This document shows, piece after piece, positions 52,196 to 61,588 of a stretch of DNA of 64,000 nucleotides. Within the stretch, counting starts at the first letter, position 1. Each line of letters starts with the position of its first letter. A model generated the notes under the pieces. The model had not been told where the DNA came from and ran no database searches. It saw nothing but the letters and a program-made list of their open reading frames with translations. Source of the DNA: Pedobacter helvus (GTDB lineage Bacteria; Bacteroidota; Bacteroidia; Sphingobacteriales; Sphingobacteriaceae); contig NZ_SRMP01000001.1 of the NCBI RefSeq assembly GCF_005925325.1, forward strand, positions 868,001-932,000, read 5' to 3'. Made by a program: the position numbers and the translations under genes.

Positions 52196-53320
52196 TTAGT
52201 TTTTTATTGTTTTATCTTTGGTAGATGTTTTTTCTTTAGTTGCCACTTGCTTCTGCGAAAGCGTTTCCGTTTTCTGTCCTGCTGTTTTTGTCTCTTTCTC
52301 TTTTTCTTTCTTTGCTGTCTCCTTCACACTCTCTTTGCTTTTTGAAGCATTATTTTTATCTGTTGTATTTTCTGTTTTAGCAGGCACTGATACTTTCTCT
52401 TCTTTCTTTGGTTGTACAGCTACTGCCTGTGTTGCCTTTCTAATTTCATCTTGTATCGCAGACTTCACTTGCTGGTCAATTGCCTGGCGTTGTCTCGATA
52501 TCGAATCTGGCAATACAGGTTTTTCTAATTTTTTTATCGTTAACGAATCCCTTTTCTCACAAACAATCTGATTAGTGTATTTCAAATTGATAGATCGGTA
52601 AGCGTTCCATCCTACTTTCGGCATTGCCTGTTTATAGAAAGCCAACAAATTGTTCATCTTGATCTCTATATCTTTTGCATTACCCAAAATGATACGCTGG
52701 TTCCCCACTCTAGGTACCATTTCTATGTCAGCTTTGTCATTGATAAATAACTGTTCGATCTGTGCATCCCATAAGGTATCCTTCTTCACATACATCGCCG
52801 TTTTGTACAAATCTTTCGCTGTTGGCGTCATCAATGTATCTACCTTGCCGTTGAAACCTTCTAAAATATTTCCAGTAGCTACCAACACATTTGCCGTAAA
52901 GTTCGGAGAAACTGGCATCTTCAATCCATCGCTATCTACATAATAATCCTGACCACCTGCGTTTAGAATTCTCAACACTGGCTGACGTTGCTTCACTTCT
53001 ACAAATACAGTTCCATTCATATCTGCATACACCTTTACAAAACCGATGTAAGGATTTACAGCAATGTTTTTCTCAATTTCGTGAAGATTAATCCCCTCTA
53101 AGTTTCTACCAATTAAATCGCCTTGGTTTTGTTTTAAGATCGCATCTATCTCTTCTATTTCAATAAAATTGTCCGCTCCCGGAATCAATATTTCAATCTT
53201 TGCGCACTTTACTGATTTCTTCTTGGTATCGATAAAACCCATTAATACCACCACACCTGCCAAGCAGGTTAGCCAAGCAAACCCTTTAAAAATCGCTTTC
53301 CAGTTTATTCTTTTAAGCAT
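52196..53320 (-). CDS. ftsQ: Cell division protein FtsQ
   Basis: Bitopic divisome protein linking early and late division proteins. It has 374 aa: a membrane segment at about 12-29 (GFAWLTCLAGVVVLMGFID), a POTRA-like region (about 40-115; IPGADNFIEIEEIDAIL), a beta domain to about 260, and then a Lys/Glu/Thr/Ser-rich tail of about 110 residues, which is low-complexity and probably disordered. Its start overlaps the murC stop by 8 bp, so the two are translationally coupled. Sequence identity in this family is low; the position supports the call. Confidence 0.9.
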   Translation of the reverse strand: MLKRINWKAIFKGFAWLTCLAGVVVLMGFIDTKKKSVKCAKIEILIPGADNFIEIEEIDAILKQNQGDLIGRNLEGINLHEIEKNIAVNPYIGFVKVYADMNGTVFVEVKQRQPVLRILNAGGQDYYVDSDGLKMPVSPNFTANVLVATGNILEGFNGKVDTLMTPTAKDLYKTAMYVKKDTLWDAQIEQLFINDKADIEMVPRVGNQRIILGNAKDIEIKMNNLLAFYKQAMPKVGWNAYRSINLKYTNQIVCEKRDSLTIKKLEKPVLPDSISRQRQAIDQQVKSAIQDEIRKATQAVAVQPKKEEKVSVPAKTENTTDKNNASKSKESVKETAKKEKEKETKTAGQKTETLSQKQVATKEKTSTKDKTIKN

Positions 53321-54665
53321 GGGTTAAAGTGTTTTTTAATGGTTCTATTAATGTATCAATATCACCTGCACCAACGGTCAAAGTTAGTTCAGGGTTTTTA
53401 TTTTTTATCAACTCTACTACATCTTCTTTAGCACAAATTTGTTTATTCTCGTTTGTCATTTTATCCAACAACATTTGAGAAGTAACACCGTCGATAGGCA
53501 ACTCCCTAGCCGGATAAATATCTAGCAAAATCACTTCATCAGCCGTACTTAATACTTTCGCAAAATCATCTGCAAAATCGCGGGTACGCGTAAATAAATG
53601 TGGCTGAAAAACAACCGTCAGTTTTTTCTCTGGGTACAATTGTCTCACGGCGTCAAAACAGGCTCTTAACTCTTCAGGATGATGCGCATAATCATCTATG
53701 TAAATATGTTTCTCGGCCTTAACGATGGCTTCGAACCTACGCTTTACACCTTTGAAACTTGCGATTGCTTTTTTAATGCTTTTAGGACTGATCCCTAAAC
53801 TTAAAGCAGAGCCGATAGCTGCCGTAGCATTCTCTACGTTATGTTTGCCGGGCATCGCCAGTTTCAAATCTTTAATGGTAGTAAAGCCATCCTCGAAATC
53901 GAAAACAAAGCATCCGTCTTCTACTCTGATGTTTTGAGCATTGATGGCCGAATTTCCAGTTGCACTGTAGGTAATTCCTGCAATTGGCAATCCATCCTTA
54001 ATAAATAAGTGCCCGTTTTCTTTTAATTGGTCCGCAAAGAGATTAAAGGATTCGTGCAAGTGACTTTCATCACCATAAATATCTAAATGGTCGGCATCCA
54101 TAGAAGTAATCACAGCTACATCTGGATGCAAAGTCAAGAAAGAACGATCGTACTCATCTGCCTCAACCACCACTACATTGTTCTTACCGTAAAGCACATT
54201 GCTATTATAGTTTGAAGTAATGCCTCCCAAAAATGCTGTACAACCAAACCCTGTATCGGTTAAGATATGTGCAATCATAGATGAAGTGGTAGTTTTTCCA
54301 TGTGTACCCGCTACCGCCACACAATACATCCCTTCACTTATGATCCCCAATACCTGCGAACGTTTCTTTAAATCGAAGCCCTTGCTTTGGAAGAAATTAA
54401 GGATTTTCGAATCTTTAGGAATAGCAGGTGTGTAAACAATTAGCGTATCATCGTATTTTTCTCTGAAAGCAGCTGAAATAGTTTCTTCTTCATCCAAAAA
54501 TGAAATTAGAATACCTTCTTGCTCTAGTTGAGCCGTCAAAACCGTACGAGTTTTATCATAACCGCAAATTACGCAGCCACGTTTTGCAAAATAGCGAGCA
54601 AGCGCACTCATGCCGATGCCTCCTATTCCTACAAAATATACTCTTTTAATATTTGACAGTTCCAT
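53313..54665 (-). CDS. murC: UDP-N-acetylmuramate-L-alanine ligase
   Basis: Adds L-alanine to UDP-MurNAc, the first peptide step of peptidoglycan precursor synthesis. It has 450 aa. The UDP-binding loop is GIGGIGMSALARY (13-25), the ATP loop is VAGTHGKTTTSSMIAHIL (about 116-133), and VEADEYDRSFL lies at about 167-177. DDYAHHPEELRA near 315 is the Mur ligase block. Upstream of its start (about 15 bp) lies the 17-mer shared with the acyl-CoA dehydrogenase-like gene. Confidence 0.97.
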   Translation of the reverse strand: MELSNIKRVYFVGIGGIGMSALARYFAKRGCVICGYDKTRTVLTAQLEQEGILISFLDEEETISAAFREKYDDTLIVYTPAIPKDSKILNFFQSKGFDLKKRSQVLGIISEGMYCVAVAGTHGKTTTSSMIAHILTDTGFGCTAFLGGITSNYNSNVLYGKNNVVVVEADEYDRSFLTLHPDVAVITSMDADHLDIYGDESHLHESFNLFADQLKENGHLFIKDGLPIAGITYSATGNSAINAQNIRVEDGCFVFDFEDGFTTIKDLKLAMPGKHNVENATAAIGSALSLGISPKSIKKAIASFKGVKRRFEAIVKAEKHIYIDDYAHHPEELRACFDAVRQLYPEKKLTVVFQPHLFTRTRDFADDFAKVLSTADEVILLDIYPARELPIDGVTSQMLLDKMTNENKQICAKEDVVELIKNKNPELTLTVGAGDIDTLIEPLKNTLTHA

Positions 54666-54680
54666 TTCTTTTAGATTTGA

Positions 54681-54697
54681 GATATGAGTATTGAGAT
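54681..54697. repeat. 17-mer shared with 35821-35837
   Basis: GATATGAGTATTGAGAT, identical to 35821-35837, 15 bp upstream of the murC start codon. Flanking bases continue the same theme (AGATTTGA before, TTGAGA after). Confidence 0.55.
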
Positions 54698-54786
54698 TTG
54701 AGACTTTCCTCTAACCTATATCTGCTGTTTTCTAACTAATGATTGACGTTTCGGTCAACAACTTTTTACTTTCTACTTTTAACTTT

Positions 54787-55890
54787 TTACTTAATTAGCT
54801 TCAATACTTCTTTTGCTATTACTTCATCGGCGTTAGCAAAAGCCATTTTTCCTATATTTTCACTCAGCAATGCTGATTTTTCTTTATCATTTAGCAAGTC
54901 TAATGCTTGCGATACCAATGTATCTTCTGCTGCAGTATCTGCAATTAGTATTGCTGCATTTTCTTTCACCAAAGCCAAAGCATTTTTAGTTTGATGATCT
55001 TCTGCAACATTTGGCGATGGCACCAAAATCACGGGCTTTTTAATCAAGCAAAGCTCCGCAATGGTTCCTGCGCCAGCTCTAGAAATGATCAAATCTGAAG
55101 CCGCATAAGCTAAATCCATTTGATTTAAGAACTCTAGAATGCGAACGTTAGGGTGATAATCCAAACCTATTCTTTCTACAATTCCTTTATAATAGAACTT
55201 GCCAGTTTGCCAAATCACCTGCACATCTTGCGCAATAATTTCAGCCAAATGCTTTTCGATGCTTTTATTTAAAGTTCCAGCACCTAAACTTCCGCCAGTT
55301 ACCAAAATGGTTTTCTTCAAAGGATCGAGCTTTAATAGCTCAGCCCCAGCATAACGACGACCGTCGATATTTACAATATTCTTTCTTACTGGATTTCCAG
55401 TTTTTAAGATCCTATCAGCAGGGAAAAAAGCTTCCATACCATCAAAAGCTACACAAATTTTAGCCGCCTTTTTACCCAATAATTTATTGGTAATGCCTGC
55501 GTAAGAATTCTGTTCTTGTATCAAGTAAGGTATATTTTTTAGGGAAGCCGCATAAAGCAACGGACCAGAGGCATAACCACCAACCCCAACTACTGCATCG
55601 GGTTTAAAATCGGCAATTAATTTCATCGCTTTTCGCACACTACCAATAACCTTAAAAGGCAGTCCAAGGTTTTTAAAAATTGAACCTCGTTGAATGCCAC
55701 TTATATTTAATCCCACAATTTTATATCCAGCAGCAGGAACCTTCTCCATTTCCATGCGCCCTTCTGCCCCAACGAACAAAATTTCGCATTGCGGCGAAAC
55801 TGCTTTTAGGGCATTGGCGATAGCAACGGCGGGGAAAATATGCCCGCCTGTGCCGCCACCAGATATGATAATTTTTGGGAAATTATTCAT
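54787..55890 (-). CDS. murG: UDP-GlcNAc:undecaprenyl-PP-MurNAc-pentapeptide GlcNAc transferase
   Basis: Makes lipid II from lipid I at the inner face of the membrane. It has 367 aa, GT-B fold. The first G loop is SGGGTGGHIFPA (10-21), the second is GVGGYASGPLLYAA (about 106-119), and the UDP-GlcNAc-binding block is LIISRAGAGTIAELCLIKKPVILVPSP (about 270-296). It sits between murC and ftsW in the cluster, with a 121-bp gap to murC and 108 bp to ftsW. Confidence 0.97.
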   Translation of the reverse strand: MNNFPKIIISGGGTGGHIFPAVAIANALKAVSPQCEILFVGAEGRMEMEKVPAAGYKIVGLNISGIQRGSIFKNLGLPFKVIGSVRKAMKLIADFKPDAVVGVGGYASGPLLYAASLKNIPYLIQEQNSYAGITNKLLGKKAAKICVAFDGMEAFFPADRILKTGNPVRKNIVNIDGRRYAGAELLKLDPLKKTILVTGGSLGAGTLNKSIEKHLAEIIAQDVQVIWQTGKFYYKGIVERIGLDYHPNVRILEFLNQMDLAYAASDLIISRAGAGTIAELCLIKKPVILVPSPNVAEDHQTKNALALVKENAAILIADTAAEDTLVSQALDLLNDKEKSALLSENIGKMAFANADEVIAKEVLKLIK

Positions 55891-55898
55891 GTTAATTA

Positions 55899-55996
55899 AT
55901 TTGATAATTGGTTGATTAGCTAATTAGCTAATTCCCCTGTCTCTAATTCTATTTTTATCATTATCAAATCAGCTAATCATCACATTAGCTAATTCC
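55899..55996. repeat. AT-rich repeat array between ftsW and murG
   Basis: Words of the type TTGATAATTGG, TTAGCTAATTAGCTAATT and CAGCTAATCATCACATTAGC fill the gap and can pair with each other. Similar words recur at 61500-61587 between ftsI and murE and at 18741-18775 next to hemA. Confidence 0.5.
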
Positions 55997-55998
55997 TT

Positions 55999-57177
55999 CT
56001 AAGCCATTGCTGGGATTTCTCCTACTATAACCTTATCTTCTTTTTTTACGCTACTATTTTCTTCTACATCTCGGCTTACACTTAAAATGATGCCGAATGC
56101 GATACTGGTAAATATCATAGAAGTACCTCCCATACTTACCAATGGCAAAGGCACACCCGTTACCGGACCTAAACCAACTGCTACCGCCATGTTGGCAAAA
56201 GCTTGTATTGTTAAACTGAAGCTCAATCCAGCAGCCAACAACGCTCCAAAAGCCTTGGGGCTTCGGGTTACAATCCTGACGCATCGATAGAGCAATACCA
56301 GATACAATACCATCACTGCTAAACCGCCCACCGTTCCATATTCCTCAATAATAATGGCGAAAATAAAATCGGAATATGGATGCGGTAAGAAGTTTCTTTC
56401 TGTACTATTACCAGGCCCTTTGCCTAGTACGCCTCCAGTAGCCAATGCAATTTTAGCATGGTCAGACTGGTATGTTTTATCAGAGTGCTGCAACTCTGGA
56501 TGTAAAAACGAGTTGATACGTGATTTATATGTTTCTCTTCGTGGCCCCAAGAATACTACGAACATTAACAACACTAAACCTCCAGCACATACTGTAGCTA
56601 TTTGTTTGATACTGATACGTCCAATGATCAACAATAAAATACTTACACCAAACAACATTAAGGCTGTGGATAAGTTGGCCAATGCGATTAAAACGAAAAC
56701 TACACAAACCGAACCCATGATTGGCAAGAATGCGCTTTTTACATCCTTGATATTTTCCTGTTTACGCGTTAGCATTCGAGCTAAAAATGTAATTAGCGAC
56801 AGCTTGGCTAAATCCGAGGTTTGAAATGTAAGTCCGATTACTGGAATTTTCACCCAACGAGAAGCGTCATTCAAAGACTGGCCGAATATTAATGTGTAAA
56901 ACAGCAAAGGCACCGTTACAATCATTAAAATCTTGGAAATACCTGCATAATACTTATAATCGAGCAGGTGCGCAATGTAAATCATTCCTATACCTAGCAA
57001 TACGAAAATCACGTGCTTAAACAAAAGATACTTCTCTACCGAAATGCCTTTTTTGTAAGCAATAGCACCAGTGGCACTATACACCACCATGATAGAAATC
57101 ATGGAAAGCAGGAGTATAATGATCCAGATCCAACGATCGCCTTTGGTACGTTCTAAAAGTGCGTTGATGTTAAACAT
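55999..57177 (-). CDS. ftsW: Peptidoglycan glycosyltransferase FtsW
   Basis: SEDS-family polymerase acting with FtsI at the septum. It has 392 aa with about ten membrane segments. Characteristic blocks are IPVIGLTFQTSDLAKLSLITFLARML (about 125-150), the catalytic-loop region HPYSDFIFAIIIEEYGTVGG (about 278-297) and VTGVPLPLVSMGGTSMIF (about 345-362). A short charged tail follows. It lies between murG and murD. Confidence 0.95.
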   Translation of the reverse strand: MFNINALLERTKGDRWIWIIILLLSMISIMVVYSATGAIAYKKGISVEKYLLFKHVIFVLLGIGMIYIAHLLDYKYYAGISKILMIVTVPLLFYTLIFGQSLNDASRWVKIPVIGLTFQTSDLAKLSLITFLARMLTRKQENIKDVKSAFLPIMGSVCVVFVLIALANLSTALMLFGVSILLLIIGRISIKQIATVCAGGLVLLMFVVFLGPRRETYKSRINSFLHPELQHSDKTYQSDHAKIALATGGVLGKGPGNSTERNFLPHPYSDFIFAIIIEEYGTVGGLAVMVLYLVLLYRCVRIVTRSPKAFGALLAAGLSFSLTIQAFANMAVAVGLGPVTGVPLPLVSMGGTSMIFTSIAFGIILSVSRDVEENSSVKKEDKVIVGEIPAMA

Positions 57178-57189
57178 TTTTTTTCTTTA

Positions 57190-57256
57190 TTGATTACACA
57201 GATGATGTGATTTCCTTGATTATTCTTTTTACCACCTAAGACATCTTAGGTCATTT
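57190..57256. repeat. ORF-less relic of element-type repeats
   Basis: TTGATTACACAGATGATGTG resembles the arm of element 1 (GATTACACAGAT exact, 57192-57203). ACCACCTAAGACATCTTAGG (57231-57250) resembles the start of the element 2 arm. Both lie in the ftsW-murD gap with no gene between them. Confidence 0.4.
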
Positions 57257-57303
57257 TAGCTTTAGGCCTTTCTACTTCTTTAGTCTTTGGTTTTTAGTCT
57301 TAA

Positions 57304-58695
57304 TTAAAGTTCTTTAACTGCTGCCTTAAATTGGTTGCCGCGATCTTCGTAGCTTTTAAACAAATCGAAACTTGCACAAGCTGGCGACAACAATACTGTA
57401 CTGCCTTTTTTAGCCAAGTGGTAAGCTACTTGCACTGCTTCCTCTGCAGAAAATGTATTTACAATTACATCTACATCATCTTCAAAAGCATCGTGGATAC
57501 GCTTGTTATCTTTACCTAAGCAGATAATAGCTTTCACCTTGCTCTTAACTAAGTCTCTCAGCATTTCGTAATCATTGCCTTTATCAACACCACCCATAAT
57601 TAACACCACATCGGTATTTACACTTTCCAAGGCGTACCAAGTAGAGTTTACATTCGTAGCTTTAGAATCGTTGATATAAGCTACATCATTGATTTTAGCC
57701 ACAAACTCTAACCTATGGTCAATATTTTTAAACTCACCCATGCTTTCGCGGATAGTTTCGTTGCGCAACTCTAATACCTTAGCTACGATGCCAGAAGCCA
57801 TTGAGTTGTAAATGTTGTGCTTACCTTGTAAGGCTAAATCCGAAATTGACATGGTTAATGTGTTGTTTAAATTGGTGTTGATATAAATGTTATTGTCTTC
57901 TAAATACGCTCCCGGTTCTACTTTCTTAAGTATTGAAAAGGGATAGGCTTTCGCTTCTATATTTACTTTTTCTAAAATTTTCTTCGTCTCTTCATCATCG
58001 GCACAGTAAATAAAAGCATCGGCCGATGTTTGATTTTGTACAATTCGCATTTTTGAAGCCGCATAATTGGCAATATTGTAATCGTACCTATCTAAATGAT
58101 CTGGTGTGATATTGAGCAACACAGCGATATCCGCTTTAAACTCATACATATCATCCAACATAAAGCTTGATATTTCTAAAACATACCAATCAAATTCATG
58201 GTCGGCCACTTGCGCCGCAAAGCTGTGACCTATATTTCCTGCTAAACCTACATTCAATCCTGCTTTTTGAAGGATGTGATACGTAAGCATAGTTGTTGTA
58301 GACTTACCATTTGAACCTGTAATACAAATGGTTTTTGCATTGGTATACCTCTTTGCGAATTCAATCTCAGAGATTACTGGAACACCTTTTTCTACCAGTG
58401 CCTTTATTATAGGCGACTTGGATGGAATACCTGGACTTTTAATCACCTCAGTTGCATTCAAAATCAATGCTTCGGTGTGTTGGTTTTCCTCAAAAGGTAT
58501 GCTCATTCTTTGCAAATCAGCTTTATAAGCATCGGCAATACCACCAAAATCAGACACAAAAACATCGAAACCTTGCTTTTGAGCTAGTTTAGCCGCACCT
58601 ACTCCACTTTCGCCTGCACCCAAAACAACTATACGCGAACGCACAGTCGTATTTGACTGAGATTGGTTCTGCGATATGTTGCTATTTGAGTTCAT
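57304..58695 (-). CDS. murD: UDP-N-acetylmuramoyl-L-alanine-D-glutamate ligase
   Basis: Adds D-glutamate to UDP-MurNAc-L-Ala. It has 463 aa. A short polar N-terminus (1-20, Asn/Ser/Gln-rich) precedes the UDP-binding domain VVLGAGESGVGAAKLA (23-38). The ATP loop is TGSNGKSTTTMLTYH (126-140), and LNITPDHLDRYDYNIANYAASKMRI lies at about 196-220. INDSKATNVNSTWYAL near 335-350 is the family's C-terminal block. It lies between ftsW and mraY, 78 bp after mraY. Confidence 0.97.
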   Translation of the reverse strand: MNSNSNISQNQSQSNTTVRSRIVVLGAGESGVGAAKLAQKQGFDVFVSDFGGIADAYKADLQRMSIPFEENQHTEALILNATEVIKSPGIPSKSPIIKALVEKGVPVISEIEFAKRYTNAKTICITGSNGKSTTTMLTYHILQKAGLNVGLAGNIGHSFAAQVADHEFDWYVLEISSFMLDDMYEFKADIAVLLNITPDHLDRYDYNIANYAASKMRIVQNQTSADAFIYCADDEETKKILEKVNIEAKAYPFSILKKVEPGAYLEDNNIYINTNLNNTLTMSISDLALQGKHNIYNSMASGIVAKVLELRNETIRESMGEFKNIDHRLEFVAKINDVAYINDSKATNVNSTWYALESVNTDVVLIMGGVDKGNDYEMLRDLVKSKVKAIICLGKDNKRIHDAFEDDVDVIVNTFSAEEAVQVAYHLAKKGSTVLLSPACASFDLFKSYEDRGNQFKAAVKEL

Positions 58696-58773
58696 TTTTA
58701 TTTTTTTTTGTTGGTCGAAAAATATTTCACCCTTACTTTATAGTCTTTATTCCTTGTTCTTCTATCCTTAATC

Positions 58774-60036
58774 CTATCTCAATTTCAGGGTTACAAATGC
58801 AATAACTGCCAACAAAATCCCAATGATCCAGAAACGTGTCACAATTTTAGCTTCGTGATAACCTTTCTTTTGGTAATGGTGGTGCAATGGCGACATCAGG
58901 AAAATCCTTCTACCTTCACCAAAACGTTTTTTAGTGTATTTGAAATAAGTTACCTGCAAGCTCACAGATAAAACTTCTACCAAGAACACCCCACATATAA
59001 TTGGAATTAACAACTCTTTTCTAGTCATGATCGCGAATACCGCAATGATACCACCGATAGTTAAACTACCTGTATCGCCCATAAAAATTTGCGCCGGATA
59101 CGAGTTGTACCACAAGAAACCGACACAAGCACCAATAAATGCAGCCGCAAAAATGATCAGTTCACCACTGTTAGGAATGTACATGATATTCAGGTAATCG
59201 GCCATCACGGTGTTACCCGAAACATAAGCGAATATGCCCATAGTGATACCAATAATAGCAGAAGTTCCCGTTGCCAAACCATCTATACCATCGGTTAAGT
59301 TAGCACCATTCGAAACCGCAGTTACAATTACAATTACAAAAGCCAAGAACACGATGAACGCATACTTCTCGTAACCTTCGCCTAAAAACTTAACTACTTT
59401 TGCGTAATCAAACTCGTTGTTTTTATAGAAAGGAAGATTGGTTTTTGTTGATTTTACGTCTTGTGTATAATAATAGGTTTCGCCTTTTTTACGTAACACC
59501 ATTGGCGCAGCACTCTGAACTTTAGCTGTATCCACTTTAGCAGTTTCATCAACTGTTTGGCGCACTACAATATTAGGGTGGAAATACATGGTACAACCCA
59601 CAATAATTGCTAAACCAACTTGACCAACCACTTTGAACCTACCCGCTAAACCTTCTTTGTTCTTTTTAAAAACTTTAATGTAATCGTCCAAGAAACCAAT
59701 CGCACCCATCCATAAGGTGGTTACAATCATCAAGATCACATAGATGTTAGTGATGTTAGCAAACAACAGAGTAGGAATTAAAATCCCCATCAAAATCATG
59801 ATACCACCCATAGTTGGCGTACCTTGTTTTTGCATTTGCCCTTCTAAACCTAAATTCCTCACCGTTTCTCCTACCTGTTTCGAGTGTAAGTAATCAATAA
59901 TTCTACGACCATAAACCGTAGTAATAATCAACGACAAAATGATAGATAATGACGATCTGAAAGTAAGGTATTGGAACAACCTTAATCCAGGAAAATCATA
60001 ATGTTTATGTAGATATTCGAATAATAAATATAACAT
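58774..60036 (-). CDS. mraY: Phospho-N-acetylmuramoyl-pentapeptide transferase
   Basis: Transfers phospho-MurNAc-pentapeptide to undecaprenyl phosphate, giving lipid I. It has 420 aa, longer than the roughly 360 of E. coli. About ten membrane segments, with [11 protein letters not shown] (about 73-83), [14 protein letters not shown] (about 118-131), [16 protein letters not shown] (about 245-260) and [14 protein letters not shown] (about 382-395). The extra length is a hydrophilic insertion at about 165-220 ([17 protein letters not shown] ... [10 protein letters not shown]) between membrane segments. Its start overlaps the murE stop by 1 nt. Confidence 0.97.
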   Translation of the reverse strand: MLYLLFEYLHKHYDFPGLRLFQYLTFRSSLSIILSLIITTVYGRRIIDYLHSKQVGETVRNLGLEGQMQKQGTPTMGGIMILMGILIPTLLFANITNIYVILMIVTTLWMGAIGFLDDYIKVFKKNKEGLAGRFKVVGQVGLAIIVGCTMYFHPNIVVRQTVDETAKVDTAKVQSAAPMVLRKKGETYYYTQDVKSTKTNLPFYKNNEFDYAKVVKFLGEGYEKYAFIVFLAFVIVIVTAVSNGANLTDGIDGLATGTSAIIGITMGIFAYVSGNTVMADYLNIMYIPNSGELIIFAAAFIGACVGFLWYNSYPAQIFMGDTGSLTIGGIIAVFAIMTRKELLIPIICGVFLVEVLSVSLQVTYFKYTKKRFGEGRRIFLMSPLHHHYQKKGYHEAKIVTRFWIIGILLAVIAFVTLKLR

Positions 60037-61493
60037 TAGTTGATTTGGTTTAGTTGTTCGTTAATAATTTCTTTATCGTCAAAATGGTGCCTCACACCGT
60101 TAATTTCTTGATACTTTTCGTGGCCTTTTCCTGCAATAAGAATAATATCGCCCGGCTGTGCGATATGGCAAGCCGTTTTAATTGCTTCCTTTCTATCTAA
60201 AATGCTGATCGTTTTGCGCTGGTTAGTTGGCGAAACTCCAGCTTCCATATCTTTGATAATCGACTGCGGATCTTCAGTACGAGGATTGTCAGATGTCAAA
60301 ATCACTTTATCGCTCCAATCGCAAGCCACTTGTGCCATTACCGGGCGTTTGGTTTTATCTCTATCACCACCGCAACCGATCACTGTGATTACTTGTTCGG
60401 TTCCTTTTCTAATATTTGCAATAGTGCTCAAAACATTTTGAACCGCATCTGGCGTATGTGCATAATCTACAATACCCACAATACCGGACTTAGATACAAT
60501 ATAATCGAACCTACCTTCGGCACCAGATAAAGCGCTAAGTGTAGTCAATACATTCAATTGATCTTGCTCTAACAATACAGCAACAGCATAAGCTGCCAAT
60601 AAATTGTAAGCGTTGAAAGATCCTACCATTTTGAAATACACATCTGTATGGTCTATTTCTAAATGCAGGCCACTGAATTTATTTTCTATGATCTTCGCTT
60701 TAAAATCTGCCATCTGTTTCAAAGCATAAGTCCTTTTAAGAGCTTTGGTATTTTGAAGCATCACCATTCCGTTTTTATCATCGGTGTTGGTTAATGCAAA
60801 AGCCGATTTAGGCAACATGTCAAAAAAGCCTTTTTTTGCTTTGATGTAGTTATCGAAGGTTTTATGGAAATCTAAGTGATCATGAGTGATGTTCGAAAAC
60901 ACACCACCAGCAAAAGTTAATCCCGCAATGCGATGTTGAGACACTGCATGAGAACTTACTTCCATAAAGCAATACTCACAACCTTCATCTACCATTTCTC
61001 TCAACAACTCATTTAGCGCAATTGGATTTGGTGTAGTATGCGTAGCTGGTACAATCCTATTATTGATTTGATTTTGCACCGTAGAAATCAATCCTACTCC
61101 GTAATTCAAACCAGTAAATAATTGGAAAAGCAAAGTAGCAATGGTGGTTTTACCATTGGTTCCGGTAATACCAACCAACTTTAATTCTGCCGATGGGTTA
61201 CCGTAGAAATTACAAGCAATTACACCTAAAGCCTCAGCCGAATCTGCCACCTCTACGTAAGTCACAGCGTCGTTCAAATCTGTAGGTAATTCCTCACAAA
61301 CAATTACACTTGCACCGGCAGCAATAGTTTGATCGATGAATTTGTGCCCATCTACTGCAGTACCTTTGATAGCGAAAAACAAAGTTCCAGTATTCACTAA
61401 ACGAGAATCAAAAGCCAAAGCTGCTACCTCTACTTGAGGCATGCCTTTTAAGCTTTTAATCGAAACTCCGTAAAGTAAATCTTGTAAATTCAT
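60036..61493 (-). CDS. murE: UDP-MurNAc-tripeptide synthetase (meso-DAP type)
   Basis: Adds the third amino acid to the peptidoglycan stem. It has 485 aa. The ATP loop is [18 protein letters not shown] (108-125), with [12 protein letters not shown] (about 152-163) and the substrate motif DNPRTEDP (about 404-411). DNPR at this place is the mark of meso-diaminopimelate-adding enzymes, as opposed to lysine. This agrees with dapA in the window. It lies between ftsI (95 bp upstream) and mraY (1-nt overlap). Confidence 0.97.
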   Translation of the reverse strand: MNLQDLLYGVSIKSLKGMPQVEVAALAFDSRLVNTGTLFFAIKGTAVDGHKFIDQTIAAGASVIVCEELPTDLNDAVTYVEVADSAEALGVIACNFYGNPSAELKLVGITGTNGKTTIATLLFQLFTGLNYGVGLISTVQNQINNRIVPATHTTPNPIALNELLREMVDEGCEYCFMEVSSHAVSQHRIAGLTFAGGVFSNITHDHLDFHKTFDNYIKAKKGFFDMLPKSAFALTNTDDKNGMVMLQNTKALKRTYALKQMADFKAKIIENKFSGLHLEIDHTDVYFKMVGSFNAYNLLAAYAVAVLLEQDQLNVLTTLSALSGAEGRFDYIVSKSGIVGIVDYAHTPDAVQNVLSTIANIRKGTEQVITVIGCGGDRDKTKRPVMAQVACDWSDKVILTSDNPRTEDPQSIIKDMEAGVSPTNQRKTISILDRKEAIKTACHIAQPGDIILIAGKGHEKYQEINGVRHHFDDKEIINEQLNQIN

Positions 61494-61499
61494 TCCTTA

Positions 61500-61587
61500 T
61501 AATTTGATAATCGGATAATTAGCTAATTCGATAATGGAGTTGCTAAAGCTCATTACCACATCATCACATTTGCTAATTATCACATCC
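61500..61587. repeat. AT-rich inverted words between ftsI and murE
   Basis: TTTGATAATCGGATAATTAG (61503-61522) and, inverted, CATTTGCTAATTATCACATC (61567-61586) share the TGATAATTAGC core. The family is the same as at 55899-55996. Confidence 0.45.
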
Positions 61588-61588
61588 T

